DNA of 64,000 nt, taken from Dasypus novemcinctus (Eukaryota > Chordata > Mammalia > Cingulata > Dasypodidae). The notes beneath the pieces are model-generated. The model saw only the letters and a program-made list of their open reading frames with translations, was not told where the DNA came from and did not search any database. The translations under genes and the position numbers were made by a program. Positions 35,901-48,690 of this stretch are shown one piece after another; positions within the stretch are counted from its first letter, which is position 1; every line of letters begins with the position of its first letter. The stretch spans positions 31,569,513 through 31,633,512 of the forward strand of contig NC_080677.1 in the NCBI RefSeq assembly GCF_030445035.2, in the 5' to 3' direction.

Positions 35901-36964
35901 AAGCATTGCTGCTAACCAAAAGGAGGACTATTATAATGTAGTTAGCACAAAGGCCACCTTTAATGCCAAAGTTACTAAAGTGAGGTTTTATTACCAAGCC
36001 AATCCAGAAAAGTTATGATTGTTTTAAACAGTTCTCTGACTTAAGTTTCTGTGTTTCTAATTACAAAGGAGAATGCTTGACTAAATGTTATCTAAGTAGC
36101 TACTCTGGTTAGCTGATATGAGATACCTACACATAGTAAGATCTAGAAAAATAACTTGGTAAAAATTCAATAAAAGTAATTAAGGTATTCTCATAGTCCG
36201 CTGGGGTTAAGTAATCTTATCTAGCTTTTAAGTCTCTCTTGATTTTTATTATTAGAAATCACTTTAGCAGTAATTTAGTTCAACTAAATTATTCAGTCCC
36301 AACCTATGGAGACCTCCTCCGTTTTTCATAGCAGCTCCCTAACCATAGCCCCATTTCAATGGCTGGTCTACTGTCTTGCTAGCTGACAGGCACTGGCTTA
36401 TAATGAAACTGTAAAGAGGATTGCCTTATTTTCTTACTCTTAGAGGCTGTTTTTTAACCTGGAATATGCCTAAGATTTCCACTCCAGAGTCACTTGAGAA
36501 AAATTGTTTAAGAAGCCTTTAAGCCTTTAAGAAGTCTCCAGGGGAGACCACATCAGTCTTATTGTGTTAAGTCCATCCTGGAAAGTTTATCTGGTTGTCC
36601 AGGAGTCTTTTATTCCGGGCCTGGGTTGAGGTAGAACTGGAGTTTTTGGGTCTTTCCTGTTTGGGATCTACCTGGATGACGGTGTTTAATAAACCTTCAG
36701 GGAAAGAGAAAGTAAAATGATATCTTGATAAATCCCTAACATGTTTGAGTTTGACAGGAACAGGTTTTGTTTTGAGGTATAAGGATTTGGGAGTTTGGGA
36801 GATGAACAGGATTATATCTAAAAGCAGGGAGATGAAAGGTATGTTTTCTATGGCAACAATGAGGCTGTTTTCTGTGTCCTCCTTCTGTGTTCCCATAGTG
36901 CAGTATCTATGCAGGAGCAACTCCATTAAAATTGTTTGTCCCATTCCCTTGCACTAAAATCTGA

Positions 36965-37060
36965 AGAGGATAGAGACTGTATCTTATTCAATTCTTTTTA
37001 GTCCTAGTATTTATCTCCTAATTGAGATATTTAATAAAGTATAGTTGACTGAATAAAAAA
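36965..37060 (+). mobile_element. L2 3'-end fragment
   Basis: GAGGATAGAGACTGTATCTT...TAGTCCTAGTATTTATCTCC...TTTAATAAAGTATAGTTGAC matches the L2 3' layout. Confidence 0.5.
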
Positions 37061-38276
37061 TCTTTTCAAATTTTTAAACGCTATTTAATTGTAAAAAATA
37101 TAAAACAAAAATAATTTTAACCATTTTAACGGAATGCTTCTTTGACATTAAGTACTGTGACTTCCACCACTATTTCCAGACTATTTTCATTACCCCAAAC
37201 CAAAACTCAGACTCATTTAACAGTAATTCTCCATAATTCCCTCCCTTTACTCCTGGTAACCACTATTCTCTTTCTGTCTCTACAAATTTGCTTATTCCAA
37301 GTATTTCATATAAGAGAAATCATGTAATATTTGACCTTTTGTATCTGGGTTATTTCACTCCACATAATGTCTCTAAGGTTCATCCATGCTACAGCATTTA
37401 CTAGCACTTGACTTCTTTTTATAGTTAAATAATATTCCACTGTGTGGTTAAACACATTGTGTTTATGCATTCATCAGTTGATGGATACTTGGGTTGTTTC
37501 TACCATTTGGATATTGTGACTACTGCTGTGATGAACCTTGGTGTACAAATATCTGTTTGAGTCCCTACTTTTAATTCTTTGGGGTATATAACTAAGAGTG
37601 GAATTGCTGGATTGTATGGTAATACTGTTTAACTTCCTGAGGAACTGCCAAACTGTCACAGCAGCTGCACCATTCTACATTCGACCAACAGTGTACAAGT
37701 GTTCCTATTTCTCTACATCTTCACCAACACTTGTCATTTTCAGTTTTTAATAGCCATCTTAGTAGGTGTTAAGTGGTATCTTGTTGTAGTTTTAAGTTAC
37801 ATTTCTCTAATGGCTAATAATGTTTAGTATCTTTTCATATACTTATTGACCATTTGAATATCTTCTTTGGAGAAATGTCTATCAAATCCTTGGACCATTT
37901 AAAAATTTTGTTGTTTATCTTTTTGTTGTTGAGTTATAGCAATTCTTTATATACTCTGGATTTGAACCCTTAACTGATAGGTTTCCAAATATTTTTTCCT
38001 ATTTTTTAAATTGTCTTTTCATTTTCTTGATAATGTCCTTTGGTGCATAAAAGTTTTAAAATTTGGTGAAGTCCATTGTATCTATTTTTTGTTGCTTGTG
38101 CTTTTATTGTAAAATAAAAATTTTACTGTTCTAATTCATGTTGCTTTGTAGTAAATTTTGAAACAAGGAGGCATGAGTCCTCTAACTTTGTACTTCTTTT
38201 TCAAGATTGTTTTGGCTATTCAAGGCCCCTTGTAATTCCATATGATTTGAGGACCAGCTTTTTCGTTTCTGCAAAA

Positions 38277-38707
38277 AAGACTGCTGGAATTTTTTAATTT
38301 GTTTTTATTATTATTATTTTTTATTCCCCCCACCCCCTTGCAGCTTGCTTGCTGTCTGCTCTCTGTGTTCATTTGCTGTGCATTCTTCTGTGTGTCTGTA
38401 TTTTATTTTTATTTATTCCCCTCCCTTTGCGGCTTGCTTGTTGTCTGCTCTCTGTGTCCATTTGCTGCGTGTTCTTCTGTGTTTTTACTTGTCTCCCTTT
38501 TTGTTGTGTCACCTTGCTGAGTCGGCTCTCTGTGGCACTTGCGGGCTGGGCAGCACTCCACGGTGCTTGCTGGCCAGCGGTTCTCCATGGCGTGCGGGTG
38601 AGCCTGCCTTCACAAGGACCCCCAGGACGTGAACCCAGGGCCTCCCATATAGTAGATGGGAACCCAACTGATTGAGTGACAGCCGCTTCCAAGACTGCTG
38701 GAATTTT
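38277..38707 (-). mobile_element. Older DAS-related SINE, antisense, 17-bp TSD
   Basis: Perfect TSD AAGACTGCTGGAATTTT at 38277-38293 and 38691-38707. Body begins TATTCCCCCCACCCCCTTGC and contains an internal partial duplication of the 'CTTGCTTGCTGTCTGCTCTC' segment (about 38342 and 38432). Inserted into the antisense L1M. Confidence 0.93.
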
Positions 38708-38745
38708 GATAGAGATTGCATTGAATTTGTAGATCCCTTTAGGCA

Positions 38746-39198
38746 GTATTCACATCTTTTTTTTTTTTTTAAAGATTTGTTTATTTATTTATCTCTCTCC
38801 CCTTCCCCCCACCCCCTGCCCCAGTTGTCTGTTCTCTGTATCTATTTGCTGCGTCGTCTTCTTTGTCCACTTCTGTTGTTGTCAGTGGCATGGGAATCTG
38901 TGTTTCTTTTTGTTGTGTCGTCTTGTGTCAGCTCTCCGTGTGTGCAGCGCCATTCTTAGTCAGGCTGCACTTTCTTTCACGCTGGGCGGCTCTCCCTATG
39001 GGGTGCACTCCCAGCGCATGGGGCTCCCCTACACGGGGGACACCCCTGTGTGGCACGGCACTCCCTGCGCACATCAGCACTGCGCATGGGCCAGTTCCAC
39101 AAGGGTCAAGGAGGCCCGGGGTTTGAACCGCAGACCTCCCATGTGGTAGATGGATGCCCTAACCACTGGGCCAAGTCTGCTTCCTGTATTCACATCTT
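38746..39198 (-). mobile_element. DAS-type SINE, antisense, 13-bp TSD
   Basis: TSD GTATTCACATCTT at 38746-38758 and 39186-39198; insert 38759-39185. Only 38 bp of L1 sequence separates it from the previous SINE. Confidence 0.95.
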
Positions 39199-41274
39199 AA
39201 TAATATTAAGTTCCCCGTACTTGAATATGAGGTTTTTTCCAGCAATATTTTTGTACATTTCAGTATACAAGTCTTTCACCTCCTTGGTTAAATTTATTCC
39301 TAAATATTTTATTCTTTTAGATGCTATTGTAAATGGAAATTTTTTCTTGATTTCTTTTTCAGATTGTTCATTACCTGTAGATAGAAACCCAGCTGACTTC
39401 TGCATTTTTTTTTGTATCCTGCAATTTTGTGGATTTTGTAGTTTAGTTCTAGTAGCTTTCTTATTTGTTCTTTGGGATTTTCTATGTTTAGGATCATATC
39501 TGCAAATAGGGATAATTTACTTCCTCCTTTCCAATTTGGATGCATTTTATTTCCTTCTTTTGCCTGATTACTGTGGCTAGAACTTCCAGTGCAGTGATGA
39601 ATAACAGTGATGACGATGGGCATCCTTGTTTGTTCCTGATCTTAGGGGAAAAGCTTTCACTCTTTCACAATTGAATATGATATTTGCTATGGGTTTTCCA
39701 TAAATGTCCCTTTTCGTGTTGAGAAAGTTCCCTTCTCTTCCTAGTTTTCTGAGAGTTTTTATCAGGAAAGGGTGTTGGATTTTGTCTACTGAATTTTCTG
39801 CATCAAAATGATCATATGGGTTTTTTCCTTCATTTTATCAATAAAGTGTATTACACTTACTGATTTTCTTATGTTGAACCATTTTTGCGTTCTTAGACTA
39901 AATCCCACTTGGTCATGGTGTATAATGCTTTTAATGTACTGTCAGGTTTGGCCAGTATTTTGTTGAGGTTTTTGCATCTGTATTCATGAGGGCTATTAAT
40001 CAATAATTTTCTTTTCTTCTACTGTCTTTATCTGCCTTGGGTTTCATGGTAATGCTGGCCTCATAGAATGAGTTTGAAAGTAATTCCCCCAATTCTTTTT
40101 TTTTAAAAGAGTTTGAGAATTCTACCTAAGTCCTAGACTTTTGTTTGTGAGGTTTTAAATTACTGATTCAGTCACTTATTTATAGGTCTGTTGAGATTTT
40201 CTGTTTCTTTTTGCATCAGATTAGGTAATTTATATGTTTCAAGTCATTTGTCCATTTCATCCAAGTTTTCTAATTTGTTGGCATTTAATTGTTCATAGTA
40301 CCCTCTTATAATCCTTTCTATTTCTAGTCAGTAGTAATGTCCCCACCTTTATTCCTGATTTTAGTTATTTGTGTCATCTCTCTCTTTTACTTTGTCTGGT
40401 TAAAAATTAGTCAATTTTATTGATTTTTCCCCCCATAAAAACAAGTTTTGTTTTGTTAATTCTTATTGTTTTTTTTCCCCTCTATTTTATCTCTGCACTA
40501 ATCTTTACTATTTCCTTCTTTGTACTAACTTTGACTTTATTTTGCTCTTCTTGTTCTAGTTTCTTTAGATGTGAAGTTAGATTATTGATTTGTGATCTTT
40601 TTTTAATGGAGGAATTTAGAGTTATAAATTTGTCTGAGCACTTCCTTTGCTGCATCCCATTAGTTTTGGCATGTTGTGTTTTTTTCCATTTGCCTCAAGA
40701 TATTTCTGAATTGCTCTTGTGATTTCTGCTTTGACTCATTGGTTGTTTAATTTCCACTTTTCCTTCTGTTATTGATCTCGTCTTTATTCTGTTGTTGTCT
40801 GAGAAAATAATTTGTATAATTTCAACATTTTGAAATTTATAAAGATTTGATTTCTGGCCTAGCATGTGGTCTATGCTGGAAAGTGTTCCATGGACAATTG
40901 AATATGTATTTTGTGGTTGGGTGGAATGTTCTGTTTATGTCCATTAGATTAATTGGTTAATAATGTTCAAGTTCTCAGTTTCCTTATTGATCTTATGATT
41001 AGATGATCTGTAAATTATTGAAAATGGCATAAATTTCTCAGTGGTTATATTTGTAATTACAATTATCATCTTAAACTATTAGCAACCTAGTTAGATTGCT
41101 ACCAATAGTATACAAACTCCTCTATATCTCTGTCCCTCCCCTTTATGTTGTTATTGTCCCAAATTATATCTTTACATACTGTATGTCCATTAACTTAGAT
41201 TTTAAATGTTATTTTATACATCTACTTGTCCAAAGTATCCACTGCACTTTTGACAGGCCTCCATGGTTTCTGAT

Positions 41275-41852
41275 AAGAAATCCACTTGATGTGGGAAAAT
41301 GTGGGAGGGCTAGAGAGCAGGACATATGGGAATCCCTACTTTTTTTTGTGTAACATTTATGTAATCTGGTTTCTTTAAAAAATATAAAAATAAAAAAGTA
41401 TGTTAAAAAAAAGAGGGAAGTGGATTTGGCCCAGTCGATAGGACGTCCACCTACCACAAGGGAGGTCCAAGGTTCAAACCCAGGGACTCCTGACCAGTGT
41501 GGTGAGCTGGCCCATGCGCAGTGCTGATGCGCGCAAGGAGTGCCATGCCATGCAGGGGTGTTCCCCGCGTAGGGGAGCCCCATACGCAAGAAATGTGCCT
41601 ATAAGGAGAGCCACCCAGCACGGGAAAAAAAAAAAAAGTGCAGCCTGCCCAAGGATAGTGCCGCACACACACAAAGAGCTGACGCAGCAAGATGACGCAA
41701 CAAAAAGAGACACAGATTCTGGGTGCTGCTGACAAGAACACAAGCAGACACAGGAGAACGTGCAGTGAATGGACACAGAGAGCAGACAACTGGGGCGGGG
41801 AGGGGGAGAGAAATAAATTAAAAAATTAAAAAATTAAAAAAAGAAATCCACT
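41275..41852 (+). mobile_element. Composite insertion: L1 3'-end-like fragment plus DAS SINE inside one TSD
   Basis: Perfect TSD AAGAAATCCACT at 41275-41286 and 41841-41852. Between them lie about 126 bp resembling an L1 3' UTR end with A-rich tail (41287-41412, ...TGTAACATTTATGTAATCTG... then A-rich) and directly a full DAS SINE (about 41413-41840). The interrupted host L1 resumes exactly after the right TSD, so both parts arrived within this one interval. Confidence 0.88.
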
Positions 41853-42833
41853 GTTAATCTTATTGGTGATCCTTTGTGACAGGTTGCTTCTCTCTTGCTG
41901 CATTCAACATCCTCTCTTTGCCTTTGGATTTTTACAATTTTGCTTTAATATGTCTTGGTGTAGCTCTCTTAGTGTCTGTACTGCTTGGAATTTGTTGTGT
42001 TTCCTGTATGTATATATTCATGTCTTTAATCAGAATCGGGGAGTTTTCTGCCATTATTTCTTCAACTGCTTTTTCTATCCCTTTCTCTCTTCTCTTTGTG
42101 GGACTCCAGTGATGTGTATGTTGGTACAGTTGATGGTGTCCCACAGGCCCCTCAGGCTCTGTTAGTTTCTTTCATTATTTTTTTCTTTTCCTTATTCTGA
42201 GTAATTTACTTTGTCCTATCTTTAAGTTCACTGATCTTCTCTTCTGCCTCTTCCAATATGCTGTGGAATCCATCTAATGAAAATTTCATTTCAATTACTC
42301 TACTTTATGGCTTCAAAATTTCTGTTTGGTTATTTTTCATAATTTCCTTCTCTGTTTTGTTCAGACAGTGTTTCCTAATTTCCTTTAGATCTTTGTATAT
42401 GTCTCCCTTTAGCTCACTGAACATATTTAAGACAGTTTACTTTGACTATGTATGAGGTTCCTCACAAGTGATTTCTAGCAGATTATTCTTTTCCTGTGAA
42501 TGGGCTATACTTTCCTGTTTCTTTATGTACTTGTAATCTTTTTTTCACTGAGAACTGGTCATTCTGAGTATTATGTTGTTATAACTCTGGAAATCTAGTT
42601 CTCCCACTCCTCTGGGATTTCTAGGTTTTGTTTTGTTTTGTTTTGTTGTTATTGGGTGCTGGAACCATCAGTTTGTGACTTCTCCAAATTTTTTTTATTC
42701 TAACTGAAGAATGGAAAGAGGGAGACAGAGGGAGAGAGAAAAGGTAATACTTCTGCTTCTTTTGCTTGAGGGGATTGGAACAAAGGCTGCCCTCATAGAT
42801 AGGTCCCCGGTGATGTGAAGTAGCTGATTCAAA

Positions 42834-42970
42834 ACCACTCAGTCCCAGATTTTGGAGGACTATCAGACCACTCACTCAGAGATTTGGAGGACTAGTTCAT
42901 TGTAACCCACCCTGTCAGACCACTCATTCCCAGATTTTGGAGGACTAGGTCATTGTAACCCACCCTGACC
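42834..42970. repeat. Tandem duplication, 52-bp unit
   Basis: Units ACCACTCACTCAGAGATTTG...ACCCACCCTGTCAG (42867-42918) and ACCACTCATTCCCAGATTTT...ACCCACCCTGACC (42919-42970) are near-identical, preceded by a partial unit at 42834-42863. Surrounding 42660-43380 is moderately GC-rich with no recognised gene; it may be the L1/HAL1 5' region. Confidence 0.8.
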
Positions 42971-44207
42971 CCAGCAAGCTGTACCAGGAGCCCAGACTGC
43001 AGTCCCCACTACTGTCTGCCTCGTGGTTGGGGGATGAGGGATGGTAGCCACTGCCCTGAGGGTACAATACACCAATATTTACCTCACTTTTCCAGCCTCT
43101 TACTTCATTTTGTCCCTGGATGCTGCACAGTTCCATTAGACTTCAGAAATTTCAAAATGGTTGATTTAGATAGTTCCTGCCAGCTTAATAGTTGTTTTGG
43201 TGAGAGACTATACTGGAGCTTCTTCCTGCACCATTTCCACATAATCTTCTCTTTTTTAAATTCAGGATTAATGTTTAATGTTTTTCAACTTTTCTTCAGT
43301 TATATCTCACTTCTAACCTCTTTTCTAGGTTATTTATCTCCAGATTTTTTGCTTCTCTCTGAAGTTAAACTCAGCTAACTGCTTCTACATGTGTCAGTCA
43401 GGTAGAAAGTATTTATTGTGTTCAAAATGTTGTATTGCAATATTAGATACAACTGGGGAGTGTGATTAGAATAAAAGTGGTGTGGTAGGTAAGATAGGAG
43501 AAGTAGAATAATATTCAGAAGAACTTTAGGAGGAGGGTCTTACTGTACAAATTCAGAACTTCAGAAAATATGCTAATAAAATAATTTCAAATAGTTACAA
43601 AATGCAGAGTAATGCCATAGTCATATTCCCAATGCTTATCAACTAGAACAGGAGCTCTTTATTGAAAGTTTGATCTCCAGCAGCATGCTTTGTACTGTAG
43701 AAAATCACTTTGTCCTGACTGGGTTGGCTGTTAATACTTACTTTTACCTTTTTTATTTTTATTTTTAGCTTGAGGGATATTTAGGGAGAATTGAGGGGAA
43801 GGGGGTGAGAGAGAGAAAGAGAGAAAATGTGACACCAGATTTGATTTTTATAGCTGATTTTGGGGTAAGATGCAAGGACCTTAGATTGGAATGGAAAATT
43901 TATATTAAAGATCACCTGGAAACCTCAATAGGTTATCCCTAGTCACTTACCGGTAACATCTCAAGGGAAGCAGTAGAATTCAGAATTAAATTTGACAGTT
44001 CTTTAATAAATATTCTTTAAGTTAGGAGGAAAGGGATTTGGTTAGTTCATGTAATTTTTTTTTTATCACCTTTGTTTTATTTTTTTGTTGTCCTTCTGTT
44101 AATAAAGAAATTAATGTTCATTTGGATGTTAGAGAGAGCCTAGAACTCTAGAAAGAGAAAGTAACTCTAAAAATCAAGATCTACATTTCTTTCTTCAATG
44201 AAATATT

Positions 44208-44651
44208 TTGTACTTTAAAAAAAAAAGAGGGAAGCGGACTTGGCCCAGTGGTTAGGGCGTCCGTCTACCACATGGAAGGTCTGCGGTTCAAACCCCGGGC
44301 CTCCTTGACTCGTGTGGAGCTGGCCTATGCGCAGAGCTGATGCAGGCAAGGAGTGCCGTGCTACGCAGGGGTGTCCCCCGCCTAGGGGAGCCCCATGCGC
44401 AAGGAGTGCGTCCCGTAAGGAGAGCCGCCCAGCGCGAAAGAAAGTGCAGCCTGCCCAGGAGTAGCACCGCACGCACAGAGAGCTGGCACAGCAAGATAAT
44501 ACAACAAAAAGAAACACAGATTCCCATGCCACTGACAACAACAGAAGGGGACAAAGAAGATGCAGCAGAATAGACACAGAGAACAGACAACCAGGGTTGG
44601 GGGGAAGGGGAGAGAAATAAATAAATCTTAAAAAAAAAAAAGATTGTACTT
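44208..44651 (+). mobile_element. DAS-type SINE
   Basis: GAAGCGGACTTGGCCCAGTG start, B box GGTTCAAACCCC, tail AAATAAATAAATC plus A12. Short TSD TTGTACTT at 44208-44215 and 44644-44651; an A-run precedes the head. Confidence 0.93.
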
Positions 44652-44724
44652 ATACGCTCTCACCTGATCTTTTCTGTTTTACTGGCAGCACTCTTGAGTG
44701 CAAGAGTTATACCTCATTGTCCCA

Positions 44725-45060
44725 TTCATGCACAAACATTTCTTGAGTGTTTCCTGTGTGCTAGGTATGTACCTGGTCCTAGAGTTTGGACTTCAAAGAT
44801 ACTCAAAGTCCTTTGCCTCATGTAGTTTATGATTTAATGGGGGAATAGAGAGATTAGATATATAAAAACAGTAATTTCAGTGATAAGTGCTAGGAAGGTA
44901 AGAAAGACTGAGAAACAATTAAGGAGATAGATGCTAATGAGAGGGCTCTTTATATAGCATGGGCAGATAGCCCTCCTTGGGAAGGTGACATTTAAGCAGA
45001 GTTTTTAAATCAAGTCTGGGAGAAGAATGTTTCAGTAGAGGGAGTTGCTCTTTAAGGGCT
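44725..45060 (+). mobile_element. Ancient mammalian interspersed repeat, family not assigned
   Basis: ACAAACATTTCTTGAGTGTT, TTCCTGTGTGCTAGGTATGT, TGATAAGTGCTAGGAAGGTA, GGTGACATTTAAGCAGAG follow a common ancient mammalian repeat. Diverged copies at about 61085-61325 and 63510-64000. Confidence 0.6.
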
Positions 45061-45208
45061 CTAATGCATGAAAAGTTTGGTATATTCTGAGAACAATTAT
45101 CTTTGTATTACCAGAGTCTGGCAGTAAGTTTCTATCCGTTTGTTAAACTGGATCACCTGACTAACACTTTTGTATAATAGTCTATGGTCATCAAAGAAAT
45201 GCTAACGG

Positions 45209-45658
45209 ATTTTTTTTTTTTTTTTTTTTAGTATTTATTTATCCCCGCCCTGCTGTTTTTGCTGTCTGCTTTGTCTTCTCTTCTCATTTCCTCTCCTCTA
45301 GGGTTCACCGGGTTTTGATCCTGGAGACCTCTAATGGGGGAGAGTTTCCCTGTCAATTGTGCCACCTCATTCCCTGGTTTCTGCTGGGCTTCACACTTTA
45401 CTCCCTTTGTCTCACTTTTTGATGTATCACCATCTTGCTGCGTGACTCACTTGTGCGGGGCACTGGCTCATCGTGCAGGCACTAGCGCAGGTACTCATGT
45501 GGACACTAGCTCACTGCGTGGGCACCCATGTGGGCACTAGCTTGCTGCACAGGCACACTTTCTCTTCTTCTTTTTCACCAGGAGGCCCCAGGGATCGAAC
45601 CCAAGTCTTCCCATATGGTAGGCAGAAGCTCTATCACTTGAGCCATATCCGCTTCCCT
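45209..45658 (-). mobile_element. Diverged DAS-related SINE, antisense, with internal GC-rich repeats
   Basis: Starts with T19, ends with a head reading (reverse) GATCGAACCC...GAGCCATATCCGCTTCC. Its middle carries short imperfect repeats of GGGCACTAGCTCACTGCGTG type (about 45455-45555). Only CTAAC is shared by the flanks, so the TSD is uncertain. Confidence 0.85.
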
Positions 45659-48600
45659 CTAACCTGGTTTTATATAATTTAGTCCATGACACTGGCCTCA
45701 TGATTTTGATGTCTCAATCTATTTATCTGTTTTATGCGAATCACATCTTTATGAAAGATATAATCCTTGTTTATTTGCAAATGTCATTTAGTAACACACC
45801 ATTTTGGATACATGTATTTCTATAGTGTGGAGTGGATCTGCTACCACAGAGTTGGTTGCAGTTGATCACCTCTCTTGTATAAAGAATGATAGACATAAAG
45901 CAAATTAAAAACTATTGTTTGTGACTAATGATCAAATATTATTTAATTAGCTGAAAAGGCATAATTATAACACTTAACTTGTGCCTGAATGATTGAGAAA
46001 TAAACTCACTGGTTGCCTCATATGTCTGTAGGATTTGCTCAGGGACCTTGAGGTGAAGTAACTCTGAAGTGGCACTGTAGTTAGCCCAAAGCTTTCTGTG
46101 CTGACAAGCTTCACTGATTTGCTAAACTGTATTGCTCCAGATAGGGATTACTGTCACAATTAAATAATTGAACTGGTGTGTGTTATTTACACAGGATTTC
46201 CCTACCAAGGAACCTAATTTTATACTTTCTTTGGGTTAAATTTTAGTAATTTGTTTGAGGTGTTGTTCTGAGAATGTGGAATAATAAGTACAAAATCTAT
46301 TAGGAGTTTCTCTTAGAGTGTCTGATTTCCTTGCTAAATTCTTCAGGAAAAGTCTTATATAGACTCTGTTATTGTTTTGAAAATCAAGTGTGGAGTGTTG
46401 GTCTTTAATGTTCACTGAACTGGGTGCCTACTGTTTTCCCATTAGATCTTTATCTAATTTATGATAAAATGAAGCATAAAACAAAATTTATATTTTGGTA
46501 CCTAACACCACTCCATGGCATTTCCATTTAGAATGTTTTTTAAGAGGTTTATAACTTGGTCATTTTACTTGGCTTTGGGCTGAAACATTGCCTTTTCTGT
46601 CCAAAAGTAAATTCTTGTACCAAATTTCATGTATCTGAATTTGCCTTGGTTTATAATGTGTAGGGGGAAAGGGCTATTAAAATATTGGGCATTTTTGGTG
46701 CTCTCACAGCTGTTTGATTGTACTATAATGTTGTGTGTCTTATTTATTCTTATCCAAATAAGTTGGTTGAGCATGATTAAAATGATTCATTTTCATGCAC
46801 TCCTCCTTTTAAAGAATTATACTACTATTGTGATTGTTTTTTTAGCTCCTTCTTAATTAGCAGCTCCTATTATTTATTAGAAAATTTAAAAATACTTTGT
46901 GGCATTGCATTTTGTTATGAGAGACTTGAATTCTGTCTAGAAAAATATTAAATAAGCTTCTCTCTTGGTCTGATTTAGTACTATTTAAAGATTTAGAAAT
47001 TCTCAAATAATTAAAATGTTCATTAACTGAGTTTAATGGGCAAATGTATTTTCTTAAAAATGGCTTAAGATTCATCAATACCAATACACAGAAATGGGTA
47101 AATATGTTAGCCATTCACATCTCTCCATAATTTTCCTTGTCATCCTGAATCCATTAAGTATTCTCTGTCTCTGAAACATACCTTTTGCCTGAGATTTTCT
47201 GTGGAGTTTGAAATGTTTGGGAAATAAATTCCATTCTTTGAAATTAGTCTTGAGAAAAGGTGCCCATAAAACCCTCTTTTTACATTCTTTGGCATGCTAA
47301 AGACTCCCTTACAACAGTTGTCATGGACAGGAGTCCCATATATAAGGTGTTAATAAGTGCTTAAAACCTTTAAAGAAGACTGTTGACTCACTGCCCAAGA
47401 TAACACGGTGAGGCAGCTCTAATAATTTGTCTCCTAAGAAAATTGTAAGAAGAATGGGTAAGGGAAAGCAAGGTGATCACTTTACTCAGTGTTTGCATTA
47501 TTGCTATCAGTATTTATTAATAATAATAATTATTGCTAAGAACAACTAGTATATTTCTAAGAATGTACTCTCTTGCCATTTACAATTCCATCATGTCTAT
47601 TGATCTGTAGGCCAAATTTTAATTGCATTGCAATTTCCCATCCAATAACCATTACTAGGGTTGCTCCTGCCAGGCTCAGCCTGTGGCCAAGCAATTCTAT
47701 GTTCTCTTCATATGGTTATGTTGGGAAGTATATGGATAACGTGGGGTCCTGCCTAAAGTAATCCCAGGGAATTTTTAATGTCCTTTAATTGCCATTCAGG
47801 ATGTAAGTCAGACAAGACACAGTTGGGTCTGGTCACCATAGTGCAGGACAGTCTAGCAGTGTTTATGTGAAAGTGTAATGGATTTAGCAAAGTAATCTTC
47901 TAAAGCTATTCAGATATATAAGTTATTTTGCATTAACTACTGATTCCTAAACAATATGAAATTCCTACCAGGATGTCTTATGTATCTTATGTCTTTATTT
48001 TGTTTTGATTATAATCCCTGGAAAGCATTGGGGTGAGGTGGGAAGAGGACATAGAATTAAGAATTTGACAAGAGAATTGCCATCATGATCAAACTATTAT
48101 AAGACTTATTTGCAGTTTTTTAGATGTCTGATTTTCTTAAAGACAAAAAAACGTTAGCAGATGAAAAATTTATTTAGTTAAAATCCTTTCTTATAGATAT
48201 TTGCCATGCAGCTTTATTTGTTTTGTATTGCTGTGCATGTTGTAGTTGTGAAAAGTTTACATTTACATGCTCAGTTCATAGTAGTCATCCTTTTCTCTTG
48301 GCCAAGGTAGGTATGACTGCAGATAAGTACATTGTGGTTTCTTTTCTGCCTTGAAAAGTAATTTTGGTTTTTTTTTTTTTTCTATTTAGTTCACATTACC
48401 TCCAAGCATGTGAAAGATGTGCACTTTTTTTTTTAACTTTTAGAAAATGTATTTAGATATGTTTAGTCCTGGGCATCTTTTATTATTGAGTTATTGACTG
48501 TTGTTTTCATCAGAATTGCTCCAAAAGGGTATTGTTCTTAAGGAGTTTTTTTTTTCCATGAAAAATATGAGGTCAGGCATATAAGTAATTTTATCATTAA

Positions 48601-48690
48601 TTATATTTCATTTCTCTTAATTTTTCTTATATGTGTGAGTAATACTTGTTCTTAAGTAGCCAACATTTTTAATGTACTATGTCCATATTT

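Larger units (their letters stand above)
37090..42660 (-). mobile_element. Long L1M/HAL1-type element, antisense, interrupted by three insertions
   Basis: Left end is L1 3' UTR (CTCTTTCTGTCTCTACAAAT, GTTCATCCATGCTACAGC, CAGTTGATGGATACTTGG), then ORF2 in reverse from about 38170 (ATAGGGATAATTTACTTCCT, TTTCCAATTTGGATGCATTT near 39510; CTAGCATGTGGTCTATGCTG near 40860), then an ORF1/5'-like part (GAGTTTTCTGCCATTATTTC near 42040; GAACTGGTCATTCTGAGTAT near 42550). Order is consistent with one element of about 4 kb after removing the SINEs at 38294, 38759 and 41287. The frames are broken; no functional protein. Confidence 0.8.

Noticed and set aside
36567-36944. 125-codon antisense ORF
   Set aside because: No recognisable protein, no repeats or splice structure supporting it, and it overlaps another frame on the + strand.
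39050-39580. 176-codon ORF as a membrane protein candidate
   Set aside because: It joins a SINE head to antisense L1 ORF2; hydrophobicity comes from T-rich antisense L1.
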